A stretch of 64,000 nt of DNA from Phytophthora sp. 'mugwort' (taxonomy: Eukaryota > Oomycota > Peronosporomycetes > Peronosporales > Peronosporaceae), in contig JAUCEF010000014.1 of the NCBI GenBank assembly GCA_033558025.1, positions 1,054,001 through 1,118,000 on the forward strand. Reading direction: 5' to 3'. Below the pieces are notes generated by a model, which did not search any database, had not been told where the DNA came from, and was given only the letters and a program-made list of their open reading frames with translations. Numbering within the stretch: position 1 is the stretch's first letter; every line of letters begins with the position of its first letter. Of the stretch, positions 31,997 through 42,946 are shown in pieces. Both the position numbers and the translations under genes were made by a program.

Positions 31997-33232
31997 TCAG
32001 CACTCAATCCCAGTCAGGACGTCGTCGAGCAACAATCTCTCCAAACAGCTCGACATCTGCGTTTTGTCTGCTTCTAGCGCGTCACGCAAGAAATTGTGGA
32101 ACTTCGCTATCGCTGGTTCATCCTTGGTAACCACGTTGAAACGCATTGGCACTTGGTGTGCGCACACTTCCAGCATCACACCGGTTGGGATCGGTCTGAC
32201 ACTCATCCACGCTGTTTCCTCAGCGTAAAGCCCGTCAAAAACTCCCTCGCCTTCCGACGACATTTTCCAGACGAGAACTAAGCGATTATCCTCCTTATAG
32301 AAGCGTGAGATGAATCTTTGTACCAGTACATTAACATTTAACGCTTTGAGGAGGCGAGACTTGATAAAAACATCGTTGTCGGGAGCCTTCTCGTCAACTC
32401 CAAACGCTGGCTCTTCTTGCTCGTGTATTGCCGTCCACAGGGCCTCACACGTCTGCTTGAAGCTGAATGGAAGCGCCATCCTGTTCACATGCTCAAAATA
32501 CGCCACGTCGCCATCCTTTCTTGTGTGGGTCCTGTTAAATGTCGTCTCCGGCAGCGCCATCATACCACAAGTATTCATGACGTAGTCGATACGTACGTAA
32601 CAGCCTTCCAGCTGCCGCAAGTGGGACGTATACGACGCATTCGTCAACGAGTGCAGTCGTGGGATATTGTTATAGCAGGTGAAACTCCCCGAGCAGTCAG
32701 CTTCACTGAAGCCGTTCAATCGAGTCCCGACCACCTGACGAAGTCCCTTTATGTATGCGGCTTGATGGTTCATAGCAGCGATCAGTCGCTTCTGCTCGGC
32801 TTCCGAGTGTGATCGTCGTTCACGTTCTCGAACCGCTTCCAAGTTCCATCGCGCAGTTGTAAGCACGTCGGCAGACGCCTTCAACTTCTTCTTCTTCTTG
32901 GCAGTCTCCGTCTTCAACTGGAGCAGCTGCTTCGCTAGTTCATCGACTTGACGCTGGAGCTCGCCCCGACATACCTTGAGGCGCTGTCGATACCGTCGCT
33001 GTCGGATCTTCTCCTTGTCTCGTTTATGACTCCGTGTATCAGTCTTGTTGCTGGCATCGCTGTCGCCAGTCGATGGGGTCGGGGATCCCCCCGTGATCTG
33101 ACAGACGCGAGACATCGTGAGGGCGTCCGTGTCCCCGACGAATAGTGCGCTCGGGGTGAGGGAGCCGTTGAAATCCAGGAGTCCCACGATATCGTCAAGC
33201 AAACCCTCGTCCGTCGTTATCAGCTCAGTCAT
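31997..33232 (-). CDS. bZIP-like protein with conserved C-terminal domain (411 aa)
   Basis: Intact, single exon, ATG at 33232 (MTELITTDEGLLDDIVGLLD). An upstream in-frame GTG is not used as start. Basic region and zipper: KEKIRQRRYRQRLKVCRGEL, with E74-x7-R82-x9-L92, then V96 and further heptads (VDELAKQLLQL). The canonical Asn position is Glu74. A second long helix (about 120-165, ARWNLEAVRERERRSHSEAE) follows. The C-terminal block has ALPFSFKQTCEALWTAIHE, VFIKSRLL, FISRFYKEDNRLVLVWKMSS and GLYAEETAW, the last a divergent form of HSDETGW. Upstream lie a TCATTCC initiator-like motif and a TGACTCA site. It is outside the main array but clearly the same family. Confidence 0.87.
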   Translation of the reverse strand: MTELITTDEGLLDDIVGLLDFNGSLTPSALFVGDTDALTMSRVCQITGGSPTPSTGDSDASNKTDTRSHKRDKEKIRQRRYRQRLKVCRGELQRQVDELAKQLLQLKTETAKKKKKLKASADVLTTARWNLEAVRERERRSHSEAEQKRLIAAMNHQAAYIKGLRQVVGTRLNGFSEADCSGSFTCYNNIPRLHSLTNASYTSHLRQLEGCYVRIDYVMNTCGMMALPETTFNRTHTRKDGDVAYFEHVNRMALPFSFKQTCEALWTAIHEQEEPAFGVDEKAPDNDVFIKSRLLKALNVNVLVQRFISRFYKEDNRLVLVWKMSSEGEGVFDGLYAEETAWMSVRPIPTGVMLEVCAHQVPMRFNVVTKDEPAIAKFHNFLRDALEADKTQMSSCLERLLLDDVLTGIEC

Positions 33233-33265
33233 TTTGATCACTTCGAGTCGTTATATTGCGTTGTG

Positions 33266-33308
33266 AAGGAATGAGTAAGCTGACTCAGCGTTGTGTTAAG
33301 CTGACTCT
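33266..33308 (-). promoter_or_regulatory. Initiator-like motif with adjacent AP-1-type TGACTCA and partial repeats
   Basis: On the gene (minus) strand, TCATTCC at about 33267-33273 is an oomycete-like initiator some 35 nt before the ATG at 33232. Directly upstream is a palindromic GCTGAGTCAGC containing TGACTCA (33281-33287), the classic AP-1/GCN4 core. A second TAAGCTGACTC occurs at 33297-33308. Binding by any local bZIP is inference. Confidence 0.5.
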
Positions 33309-33685
33309 AAATCTTAGCAGACCAACCTCCCTTACCGGTATACACTTACGTATACCGTCTCGGAAGGAAGGGGTGAAAGTCACAGAAAACGGCCAGAGCG
33401 CATAGCAACCCGCGCGGGGTGCCCGCGAAGCGAGGGCCGCGTGGTATTTGCGAATGCGGGTCCCGCGACGAGCTTTAAGCGAGCCGAGCACGAGCTTAGA
33501 CTTCTTCGCTGGCAGGCTATGACCGCGAAGACATCGGTCCGCGAGAGAGGTAGGGGTAAAGGAGATGGGAGATCTCCAATAAAAGAAGTAAGTTTAAGCC
33601 AAAAGTGTGATGTGGCCAGACGGTATGAATACCGGTATCAAAGACATATGTATGGAAGTATACATGTAGTACTGTATGGCAAGGT

Positions 33686-33740
33686 AATCTGATTAGGCAG
33701 CTAGTTGAACAAAAAATCTGATTAGGCAGCTAGTTGAACT
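33686..33740 (+). repeat. Direct tandem duplication, 29-bp unit, two copies
   Basis: AATCTGATTAGGCAGCTAGT, continuing TGAAC and A-rich sequence, occurs at 33686 and again at 33715 essentially unchanged. It lies in an AT-rich spacer. Confidence 0.8.
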
Positions 33741-34480
33741 AAAAATGCTTTTTTTTGGACGATCCCATACTCGCTTTTAGAGCTCACTACTTTTTGCACA
33801 GAAAAGTAATGCCAAAAATGATGTTTCTTGGCTCTTTTTGTGGTTGCAAAATATAATTTGGTCAAAGTACTTTACCGGCTAGGACATAAAACAAAAAATA
33901 CAGTAATATAATATCTATATTCTAAACTAGCGAACGGGCGGCGGAATAAACCAGGTTCCAATGGCCTGACCAAAGGTAGGTAAAAAACAAAACAGTAACA
34001 TGGTAGCAAGTACTGTGGGATATCATCTATACAAGATCATTATCAAGTAGCCGGATATAGCTGAGTCACAGCGCTTTTTGAGAGCGCGAATGCAACTGCC
34101 GCAATCTGCTCGGAATATTGTGCGTTCTACAAAAACATTGTGGAATACAGGCTGAAAGCACAATACTAAATTCGTAAGATAAATGTTTTCATATCGAAGT
34201 CAAAAGTTATCCTGTAACTTGTTAAAAACTCGGGCCATTTAAATCAGAGGGACTGTCGTCGATTGCGGAAATGAGCAATAGGTATATTATAATTTTGTCA
34301 CTATAAAGTCGCCGTGAGCGACGACACTCTTTGCATTCGCGATGATCCTCTTTTCACAGGTGTAGGCATACTCAGTTTCGCCAAGAACGCACAGGATACG
34401 CATACCGTCTCGCCGCGCCACATTTTTGGTTTAAACTTACTTTTATTTCTACCTGCGATTATCACTATCCTTCCCCAAGA
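33741..34480. other. AT-rich spacer
   Basis: No gene or repeat recognised. Confidence 0.5.
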
Positions 34481-34484
34481 CCGA

Positions 34485-34715
34485 TGTCATTGCAGTCTAG
34501 AGCTTTGTTTCGCAAAGGCAGTCGCTGAGCTACCGCGAGAAAACGATTCTCGCACCGGACCACTACAAGGTTCGGCTCCTGAGAAAAATCTCAATGTTTG
34601 GCCTGCCTCAGCAAATACCGCAGCTTCGCGGGCACGTCGGCAGGTTTGCTATGGCTACGCGCGCTCACAACCGCTCTCATCCGTTGGTCTTCAAGTAGCT
34701 TACATCCCCTCCTTC
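34485..34715 (+). repeat. Dispersed repeat, copy A (related to 60425-60640)
   Basis: Shares TTTGTTTCGCAAAGGCAG, then TTTGCTATGGCTACGCGCGC, CAACCGCTCTC and CCCCTCCTTCT with the copy at 60425-60640, in the same orientation and order with small indels. No domain was identified, so it may be a SINE, LTR fragment or degraded gene. Confidence 0.6.
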
Positions 34716-36433
34716 TGAGATAGTATGCGTAGCCATTTTCAAGAAGACATTTCAGTATGATAAGATAAAGTCGAATATTTCTTAGACATGAATCTCGCCC
34801 GTGATAGACTGAATTGCGATGTACACTCCAGGTGCGAGACAGTCTGGAGACATCAAAGATCAATATCTATGTCCTCTGGTTAGCGGCTTATAATACGAAG
34901 GCAACAAAACAGAGGTGCTTAACAATGCTTCCAGCAGGATGGCCAGCATTAACATGGGCTTGGCACAATAACCCTTCCAAGACGGGATAACGGATACCCC
35001 AGTAACATGAGGGTCGATGAGCAGCACATAGGCCACGGAGATCGCGCACGAACCACTGGCGAACGAGCAGAAGGCAGCAGGGCCCTGCAGGAACGAATAG
35101 TGTTGGGCGATGCATGGCACGACGGTTCGGACGAAATGCTGAACGGAGTATAGAACGATGATAGACGTACGGAATGCATGCCGAAGTGTGATACGATCGG
35201 GCGTGCGACCATCGGCGGGTGGATGCCGATTGGCTGGATCCGGGTTCGAAAAGTGCCGCTACCAGATGCGCTACGTCGAGAGAGCCCACAACCGAATTTG
35301 CGTGAGAGTTCACAATCGAATTTGCGCGAATGCGCACAACCGAGTTTGCGAGAGAGCTCACAACCGAATTTGCGCGGAGAGACGCAAGTGAGCCGACTCG
35401 AACGAGTGCGGAGAGACGACGCGAAGCTGAACGAGCGTTACGGAGTGTGAGAGACGAGAGACGAATGAACGCGTGGCGAGCCTTGCTAGCAAGCTACCAT
35501 ACGATAGTGCGATAAGATCGACGGACCTCGGTGTGCGCAAACGGATGAGCAGACTAGGAGATCAGTGTGCCCCGACATTACCGAGAAGCTGCGGTGCAGG
35601 ACAGGCGCCTGAGGCGTACGCCCGCGTAGCTGCGTGAGCGTACGAGCGAGTGGACGGAGAGTAGGAAGGACAGGGCGGCCGCAGCCCCCGAGTTTGCCGA
35701 CGACTGCAGTGCAGGACAGGCGCCCGAGACGTACGTCAAAGTGGTCAGATAAGCGTTGCTGGGTGACTCAACAGACGCTAGCTAGTACTTTGCAAAACGA
35801 ACGTTTAGGACGAATTGATTCGATAGAATAGCAAGTAAATTGGTGGTCGATCTAGCGGGGCTGACACCGGCGCGGGGACAGGAGTTCTGACCCGACGGCC
35901 AGACGGACTTTGGACCTTACGAGTGGGAAACCACAAACCCGGCGTGCACGGTCTATTGAAGACACGTTACACGCCGGTAGCTTTATATATAGAGAGAGGT
36001 GAAACTGTTCGGCGATCTCCGCAACAAATTTTGCTCGATCAAAATCCGCATATTGAAGTTAGTATTAAATAAATTTAAGCAGGTCAGCTGTAGTGTCTCT
36101 GTCGGATGACAAGAGATTTTCGAGAAGAGCGTAGGGTTAATGATGTAAGAATCCGGAGAGGCCGTGGCGCTCTGCCAGCCGTTTGATTCCAGAATCCACA
36201 CCCGAGAAGAGACTATCACACCTCGATGGTCGCATGGGAGATGCCTCAGGAAGAAATGGCGCTAACTGACGAAGAGGGGCTGGACATACTGTACAAACAC
36301 GGGTATCAGCAATTACCAACCAAAATCTCGCGCATGGCGGGAACATCAAGGGGGCTGAAGGCGTAAACTTTGTCGTATGTAAGCATGTTGTTTTTGGGAT
36401 GTGATGTACTATGGCTAACTTGCGCTTTTTGAC
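34716..36433. other. Spacer with short repeats; possible membrane-protein fragment
   Basis: A minus-strand frame around 34860-35120 is hydrophobic (FCSFASGSCAISVAYVLLID, PMLMLAILLEALLSTSVLL) and could be the end of a decayed membrane-protein gene, but no family is recognised. A 24-bp tandem repeat is at 35280-35377. The phrase GTGCAGGACAGGCGCC followed by a (C/T)GAG(G/A)CGTACG block occurs twice (near 35593 and 35712). Confidence 0.35.
35280..35377 (+). repeat. 24-bp tandem repeat, about four copies
   Basis: Units of the form GAGAGYYCACAAYCGARTTT then GCGN repeat four times with a few substitutions. The 24-bp period is eight codons in any frame. Confidence 0.8.
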
Positions 36434-38140
36434 AAGGCGAGGATGGTCTACTGCTTTACCGCCGGCGCCAGTGGTGTCTTGCCTTTGTCCCGACGCCGAA
36501 TCCATCAACGACAGCGGCAGATGATGCAGCAACAAGTCCAGCCGTCACTGCTAGTCCAGAGGCGAGATCTGCCAGTCCAGCGTTAGCGGCTCCAGCGGAT
36601 GCCGATACCGCCCCGACATCTCCCGTCGTCGCTGTGTATCGCGCCGCGGCCGCTGCAACACTGTGTGCATGCAATTCTCCTCGACCCACCGCTGCTGAGA
36701 AGAAGAGGCCTGCAAAAGCACCAGCCGCTGCGAAGGCAAAACCTGCTGAGCAGCTACCACCTTTTGCGAAAGCGACTACTGCGTCAGCCAAGCCAGCCAC
36801 TCTTCGGACCCCACGCGCGGCTAGTACGCCAATCCGGGATTCGATTGCTGGTGAACCTGACCAGCTTTCAAGCGCCAAAGGAAAAGGGAAGGCGTCAGCG
36901 TCAAGGCCCACGACAAAACGCCATCAGAGTGATAAGCCCATCATCACACTGTCATTATTGGTGATATGGTTCTAACGTGTCTACTTGTTACGTATGATCC
37001 AGTATCCACTGTTCTAGTATCACCTCCTCCTGGTCCGATATCTACTGGAAAAATTGATCCGGAACCCCCGATAGCAGTTCAGCAAAGTTCTGAAAGAGCT
37101 GTTACGTAGACGACATATTCGGGAAGTCACACACGCACTTGTACCGGATATTCCAGGCTGCATATGCTTCGACGATTTTGATTTGGACAACTTCCTCGAT
37201 GCACTGCGACGTGACCACCTTTTCTCGCCAAGTGGGGGTGATGATTTCAATGTCCGTGGTGATGATTGGCTTCTTCCGCTCAATTCAGAAGAGGAAGGCG
37301 ATGAAGACTCGATACTACCTCGATGAGGTCAGCGATGAGGAGGATAAGTGCTGCGCTGGTATTGATGAGGATGCAGACACCCTGAGAACGAGGAAGAAGA
37401 TGGTAAAGGACAAGATGAAGACCCGGTCGAGTTTAACCTGAAGGAAGAAGATCTGGATCGGCTGCAAGATGACGAATGGAGCGTGTTCATTGAGCGTGAC
37501 GAGGCCCAAGTGCTACTGGATCCCGACCTCTATACAATGGTCCCACCAGCCCCACGCGAGCCGCTGTAGCATGTGCATTAAACGTTGGCGATTTTCTACT
37601 TCTTTCTTCCCAAGGAGTTGTGGCGCAATATCGCGGAGGAGAACAACACATTTCGTTTGGAGAACATCGATGACATAGCGCAAGCCATGTGTGCACGAGC
37701 TCGTCGGCGCCGTGAAGCGGTTTCGTCAACAATGGTCTACACGGAGGAGGAGAACATGGCCAAGCTAAGACGGAAGAACGCTATCCAGCCGCACGAGATC
37801 GCCCGGTTCGTTGGACGCCTTGCTGCGCGGGAACTTGAGCTCAGGCGAGAAAGCCTCAGCCGCCATTGGATTAGGATTGTGGAGGGTACCTTGTCAAGAG
37901 GCGAGTTTTGACAGTTCTCAGTCGGGACCGCTTCGAAGACATCGCTCGCTCTTGCATTTCAACGACAGCTCAAAGCAAGCTGAAAGTGGTGGTCGGGCGT
38001 TCAAGATACGACCTATCCTTCAGAAGACATTTTTTAGGGGGCATCGACTCGGCGCTCGCATCCCTTTCGACGAAGGAATGGTGCCAATGCCGCAGCCCGA
38101 TGCGGCAGTACATGCGAATGAAGCCGAAAAGTGGGGCTCC

Positions 38141-38208
38141 AGAGCAGTACGCCGTCTCTGCACGACAAGTTCTACATGACTTGTTGTGCAGAGACGGCGT
38201 ACTGCTCT
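38141..38208. repeat. 30-bp inverted repeat (hairpin) inside piggyBac copy 2
   Basis: Arms 38141-38170 and 38179-38208 are reverse complements over 30 bp with one mismatch, around an 8-nt loop (TCTACATG). The outer 23 nt of the left arm (38141-38163) interrupts the coding frame, and the right arm is normal coding sequence, so the left arm is an inverted templated copy of the right. Confidence 0.9.
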
Positions 38209-38210
38209 AG

Positions 38211-38297
38211 GTACGTCGTTTCCGTTATTTCTTACACAGCCTACTCCGTTATGTATACGTGATGATCCTGATAACCTTCTCGAATTATTGTGTTCAG
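38211..38297 (+). other. Intron in piggyBac-like copy 2
   Basis: GTACGT at 38211 and TTCAG ending at 38297 bound 87 nt. Splicing joins YCSR to LETY in phase 2, at the codon where copy 1 also has an 87-nt intron. Confidence 0.65.
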
Positions 38298-39605
38298 GTT
38301 GGAGACATACTGCCGGAAGGCAAACGCAGACAAAGAAGCCATCGCCCAGCAAGCTGTAGTGAAGAATCTCACACAAGTTCTCCGAGGGCAACCAGCACAG
38401 CGACTTATTACACGGACAACGTTTACACCTCGGTTCCACTATTGCGCAAACTGCTGAGTATGGGTCTTTTTTTCATGTCGACACGATAAGGAAGGCCCGG
38501 AAAGGCTTCACGCCGGTGTCGCAACATTGAGTTCAAGCAGAAGAAACGACCGAAGCGGATGCCCGTGGGACTTATCGAATCGCTCTCTGGAAAGGACATC
38601 CCAAGTGTGCTGCCTTGATGTGGTTGAATAGCCGATCCGTGCGCTTCATGACAACAGGGAGTTCGACGCAGCTCACGCAATTGTCGCGCCGTGGACGCGA
38701 TGGGTCCATTTCACAAGTGCCGTGCTCCCGGGTTGTGCGCGATTATCATGAGGCCATGGGGGAGTCGGCGTGCACGATCAGGTTAGACTCCAACGCTACT
38801 CAATCCAACGCTCTATCCGGATGCGCAAGCACTATAAGACGATCATTCTCGGGGTAGTGGACCTCACCATTGTCAACGGATTCATTGTGCACAAAACAGC
38901 TTTGAAGAAGAAGAACCAAGTAGTACCCACGCATGCTGCTTTCCTGAGATGTCTACACGTTAAGATGCTGAACCAAACCAGCGATAACTTCAACTCGGCG
39001 ACGACATGGCCGACTTGGAGAGTGACGGAGCCGCCGCCTCAGCAGGAGCACACGTTGGGGAAGGCGGTGGAGACGAACGGGACGAAGCGCCGGCGGTGAT
39101 TTGCTCGGCCTACGCTGGATCGGGCGTCCGCACCTTCGAGACGACCTACTTCTGCGTTACGTGCTCGCGCGCTAAAAGGGAAGAGGCATCCTCTGCAACA
39201 AGTGAGGCGGCTTCAGCACGGCAGCGCGCTCACCTGAAAATAGGTATGGCACCTAAGCTGGAAAAATGGTATGATCATTTTTCCTGCACTGCAATTCAGG
39301 ACTAGGTTCGTCAACCAGCGCCGGCTTGGAGTTGTTAGGGAAAACGGTGAGGATAACCGTAGCTGAATGATGGCCAATTTGTCGTGTGTTAGGTTGTCCC
39401 GTAGTAACTGCAGGTAGTAATGGGTATGCAGGGAGATCAGAAGTTAGAGGAATTTTTGCATTGTTCTTGAACTGCACATCACCCCTCAGCAGCCAATCAG
39501 CAAGAAACAGGATATATTGTACTGATTTATTGGTATACGTTAATTCATATATTAAGAATAACGAAATTAACGGAGACTCCGGAATTATCGCCTTCACGAT
39601 CCAGC

Positions 39606-40025
39606 TGCGAGGACGAGGAACCAGACGCCACAGCGGCTGCTATATTTCTACGTACCAGTCGATCGCTTTGCAGATGATTTTATCCTCTAAATCTACAAGA
39701 GGCTCGATCACTCGCTGCACGCTCTACTTCAGCACCGTGAGGTTGGACTTCAGCTGGAGCGGGTCGAAAGTATAGCACACCTACGCACGCTTGTCCAGCA
39801 AAAAAGCGCTGCCCAATGACGGTCGAGCCTGACGACCGCAACGATGCGATCATTGGAAGGGTTTAAAGCTCCAAACCCGCCTGTCCTTTCCTTCTTCACA
39901 GCCAACCCCGCGAGGTCACGGTAACTCGGACTGATGGCGCCCACATTCGGGTATATCTGATTCATTGCCAGCATTGCGGAAATGACAGACGAGCTGTGCA
40001 GCCACATTTTTCCGCGGAAGCCCAC
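39606..40025 (-). pseudogene. Ulp1/C48-type cysteine protease domain of MULE copy 2
   Basis: MWLHSSSVISAMLAMNQIYP (start of the fold), NDRIVAVVRLDRHWAALFCW (catalytic His in HW), then in the next frame CYTFDPLQLKSNLTVLK (catalytic Asp in FDP) and VIEPLVDLEDKIICKAIDWY. After another shift comes SSRCGVWFLVLAAG (catalytic Cys in CGVW, codon near 39630). The triad order matches the Ulp1 domain of MULE copy 1, but the sequences are quite different. Two frameshifts and stops inactivate it. Confidence 0.7.
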
Positions 40026-42200
40026 AAACGAGAAACCTAAATATCAGTCTGAGCCTAGTCGAACTTCGCCCAGTCGTATTCCATTTATCTACACCCTATA
40101 GTTTTGCTGCATTGAAAATTACATAGAGAAGCAGGCAGAAATATGTTTCATTCCGTCAGGAAGAAGCACTTACCTTGTGTAATCACTGCAATCCAAGAAT
40201 GGCGGTGACACGTCCCTGATCTGGTGCTCTACCCCGTCGATCCAGTCCAGCTGGGCGGACCGAGCACATCGGGCTTTGCTACGAGCTCGTCGAACGGAGT
40301 CGGCCCGTACTCAGGCCAATGTCCGAGTAAGTTCAATCTCTTTGTCTTTAATAGCATCGATCGCGTCACGAATCTTGTCCTTTGAGGGATTCGACTGATG
40401 ATTGGTACGCGCTAACTGCCATTGTCAGCCACACCGATATGTCACCATGGACTTTAACGCCCTCCAACTGTAACTCGTTCACCAAATCTTTCGCGATTAT
40501 CCACGGTATAAGCGTCGTCTAGAAGAACAGCGACGTCATCCAGGCGAGCTTTGTGTGCTTCCTTGCCATCTCATATCTTCACGGCCAGTTCACGCGGCGC
40601 TCGTAGCGCTTTCTCACCTTCGAGACGTCGCTTTTCTCGTCTTGAGAGCCCTCTAATGCGCGGGAGAGGGTCTAAGTTTTTTGGAGCTGCCTTAGATCCT
40701 TCTTGAGGTTGTCCAGTATTGGCCCGGTGCGGTCCGGTGGCACATGTAACTGAAGTTTTATCCAGTACCGCGTCTTCCGCAGCGGGTGAAGCCCGAGTAC
40801 CAACTTCTGGGTCTCCAATACTCGTTTTTGTTTTTCCAAGAGTAGCAAAAAAAAGCTTCACACAAGCAGTCCCCAGTCTCCTCACTTTTGGTGTGATCGG
40901 TGTCGGCGAGGGCGAATTGGCGAGGAAAACTTCGTGATCCGCGACGAACCCGACGACGAGTCTGGCGATAGCCGTGCAAAAGCGCTGCTAGCAAACGCCC
41001 TCATCACAAACATCGGCGCGTCACGATGTCGCACGTAGAAGATTCGCGCCCACAGAGATACCCGAAACGTCGGGATGACAGTTCTTGGGGGATCCTCGAG
41101 TAGATGAGAGACTTCATGAGGATTTTTCCTTTTTTGAGTGCTGATTCCAGACAGGTGGCCTGCTTTTTCGATCAGGTAACAACTTGTCATTGACACAACA
41201 CAGCAGTTGGCGGGTTTAAGGGACATATGCTTGGGACACGGCTTTCTCGTGTATGCACTATCCGTGACCAGTACGCGAATGTTTGGCCAAGCTGGGTAGC
41301 CCATGGTAGTCAAACGCAAGTTTGCCTTATCCTTGCTCTCTATCAAACAATGAAACAGATATGAAACCCTTAAATTATTTATAAGAGGGATGTACAGTGG
41401 TAGCATGGCATAACTTCCGATCACGTCATGGACTACAAAACGGAAGGGCTCGTGGCGATTTGCATTGGTGTCATGTGTTGCTCGACCAGCACGACCTCGG
41501 GAAAAGCGGCTTGGTACGAGCACTTTGAAACATGACGACGTGCGCGCCCTTCGATTCCGCGTTGGCCATGATCTCAGCCAATTTCCGTCCCGCTCCGCAC
41601 TAAACGCGTCCAGAGCATAGCGCAATCCGCATCCGTTTGACCAACCTTTGCTCTGTTTTGAAAAGATGAATCATGTTGTGAACGTCACCGGGAGCTATGA
41701 GCTTGCCTGAAGAAACGCCACATCATATGTAACATTAGTACCGGCATACCAAATATTACAAACCGGAAATACAGAAACCCGCCGAACTACTCGCGAAAAT
41801 TCGCCACAATGCCTTTCGCTTGCCCACCCGCCTTGTGCATCTTGACGACATCTCTTGTAAAACTTTTATCGATTATCGTACGGCTCTTAACATAGTTAAC
41901 CGCTGGTGCTTCGTAACTGGGTAATGCCGTGCCCCAAAGTGATGAAGCAACCCGAATACCCGGATACGACGCGAGCATTGATATTGTCAGTACATTGGAT
42001 TGCCCCCGCCTTGCGATGGTTGTGGTGTCCTGACATGTGTAGGTGGGCTCCGTCCATGCGTGCACCGAAGCGCCTTGTAGAACTTGTCCCAGTCTAGGGA
42101 ATGTATTCGCATGCTGTAGCCTCACGTATTTGTTTGTTCCGGCTGGCGACAGAGGCGTTTGTTCGACTTGAAAAGTATTGGTACGTCGCAGCATGGAACG
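39606..42200 (-). pseudogene. MULE transposase, copy 2, with Ulp1-type tail
   Basis: Reads right to left. The N-terminal region is KSRTIIDKSFTRDVVKMHKA then GGQAKGIVANFRE (about 41790-42194), matching the segment before the MULE core. Next come HDTNANRHEPFRFVVHDVIG, equivalent to the D-x-THGTN-x-N block (one frame lower), then LIESKDKANLRL and PAWPNIRVLVTDSAYTRK (second Asp region, about 41150-41330). An intron may remain between VIG and LIES, where copy 1 has one. A charged linker (40571-40885) and a C48 protease domain (39606-40025) end it. The many frame changes show decay. The frame 40882-41625 is open for 247 codons but mixes real and shifted segments. Confidence 0.65.
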
Positions 42201-42370
42201 CTTCGAAATCGAGGTGGTAACCCTTCCACGACGTCCAGCGACACGAGCAACCGTCTAAACCGCACCGTCTTCACCATCGCCTTTACGACGCGACGAGAGC
42301 ATCGTCGCCGTGCGAGCTGATTTTCTTCTTGTCTTCTGGCCCGTTTTGGGGCGTTCCTGCGGAACACCGG

Positions 42371-42946
42371 ACATGACTTCATCATCGCCGCTGCTTCCTC
42401 GTCAGACGCTCTAGCGGATGGAGCGCCGACGAATATGGCGGAAGAGAAAGGAGAGTACGATAAGGAGCTTGAGGAACGCCTCTACCCGTTGGCCGAAGTG
42501 GACTTGAATATTTATCGTCTGAAGAACGCAGAACGTCAGAAGGACTTGTCGTTAGAGGAGTGAGCGTACTCTTGAAGATTCCGGTGGAAACACTGGCGAG
42601 AACGCGTGAGGCGTCGCCAAAACAATTGTCTACGCCTGCTTACTGGCTAGACTGGTATGAGAATAAGCTCGCGGCCGCGGAAGGGGCTAGGAGAGCCAAC
42701 CGTGACTTCAAGGACGCTGGAACGGAAGAAAGTGCCGTTCGAACTGTGAAACCAGAGGCTTCTGTTTCCGATGATCGAGACGCCGGGGGCGGAATCGACT
42801 ATGCTGGTGAAGAAGTCTTGGGAGCAGCCTGGGGCACAAAGACGGTTGTGCCTAAGCCAGTGGACATTGCGGTCGTAACTCAGAACATTGTGTGGACCTG
42901 TGGGGTTCCTCTGTATCGGAATCAGGCGAGAACGATGCCTCTCTGA
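42371..42946 (+). pseudogene. Ty3/gypsy copy 2 gag, frameshifted
   Basis: The first frame reads AEEKGEYDKELEERLYPLAE and YRLKNAERQKDLSLEE then a stop. The adjacent frame continues SVLLKIPVETLARTREASPK and LSTPAYWLDWYENKLAAAEG. This matches the start of oomycete gypsy Gag proteins. A frameshift at about 42560 separates the halves. No zinc knuckle was identified here. Confidence 0.6.

Larger units (their letters stand above)
36434..39105 (+). pseudogene. piggyBac-like transposase, copy 2 (multiply interrupted)
   Basis: 36434-36975 is a low-complexity Ala/Pro/Lys-rich frame (AAEKKRPAKAPAAAKAKPAE), probably the N-terminal extension after a splice site. About 37380-37570 gives VEFNLKEEDLDRLQDDEWSV; a frame change leads to IFYFFLPKELWRNIAEENNT, where the Trp lost in copy 1 is kept. 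Then come the first catalytic Asp in ARIPFDEGMVPMP, YMRMKPK, and a hairpin-forming 23-nt inverted insertion (38141-38163) that breaks the frame. KFYMTCCAETAYCSR and an 87-nt intron (38211-38297) follow. The distal part gives GVGVHDQVRLQRYSIQRSI and LGVVDLTIVNGFIVHK near 38770-38900. The second Asp region was not recognised. Clearly dead. Confidence 0.8.

Noticed and set aside
33337..33358. CGGTATAC-acttac-GTATACCG palindrome as a regulatory hairpin
   Set aside because: Only 8-bp arms and no conserved partner elsewhere; such palindromes are expected by chance in a window of this size.
34860..35361. Minus-strand hydrophobic frames that could be a small membrane protein
   Set aside because: Several frames overlap, no clear start, and part lies over a tandem repeat; kept only as a remark in the spacer entry.
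35280..35377. Tandem 24-bp repeat considered as a CRISPR array
   Set aside because: Units are contiguous without spacers, and the context is eukaryotic.
36134..36140. GGGTTAA considered as a piggyBac end near copy 2
   Set aside because: Orientation is wrong for a left end and no CGTCGTA-type sequence follows.
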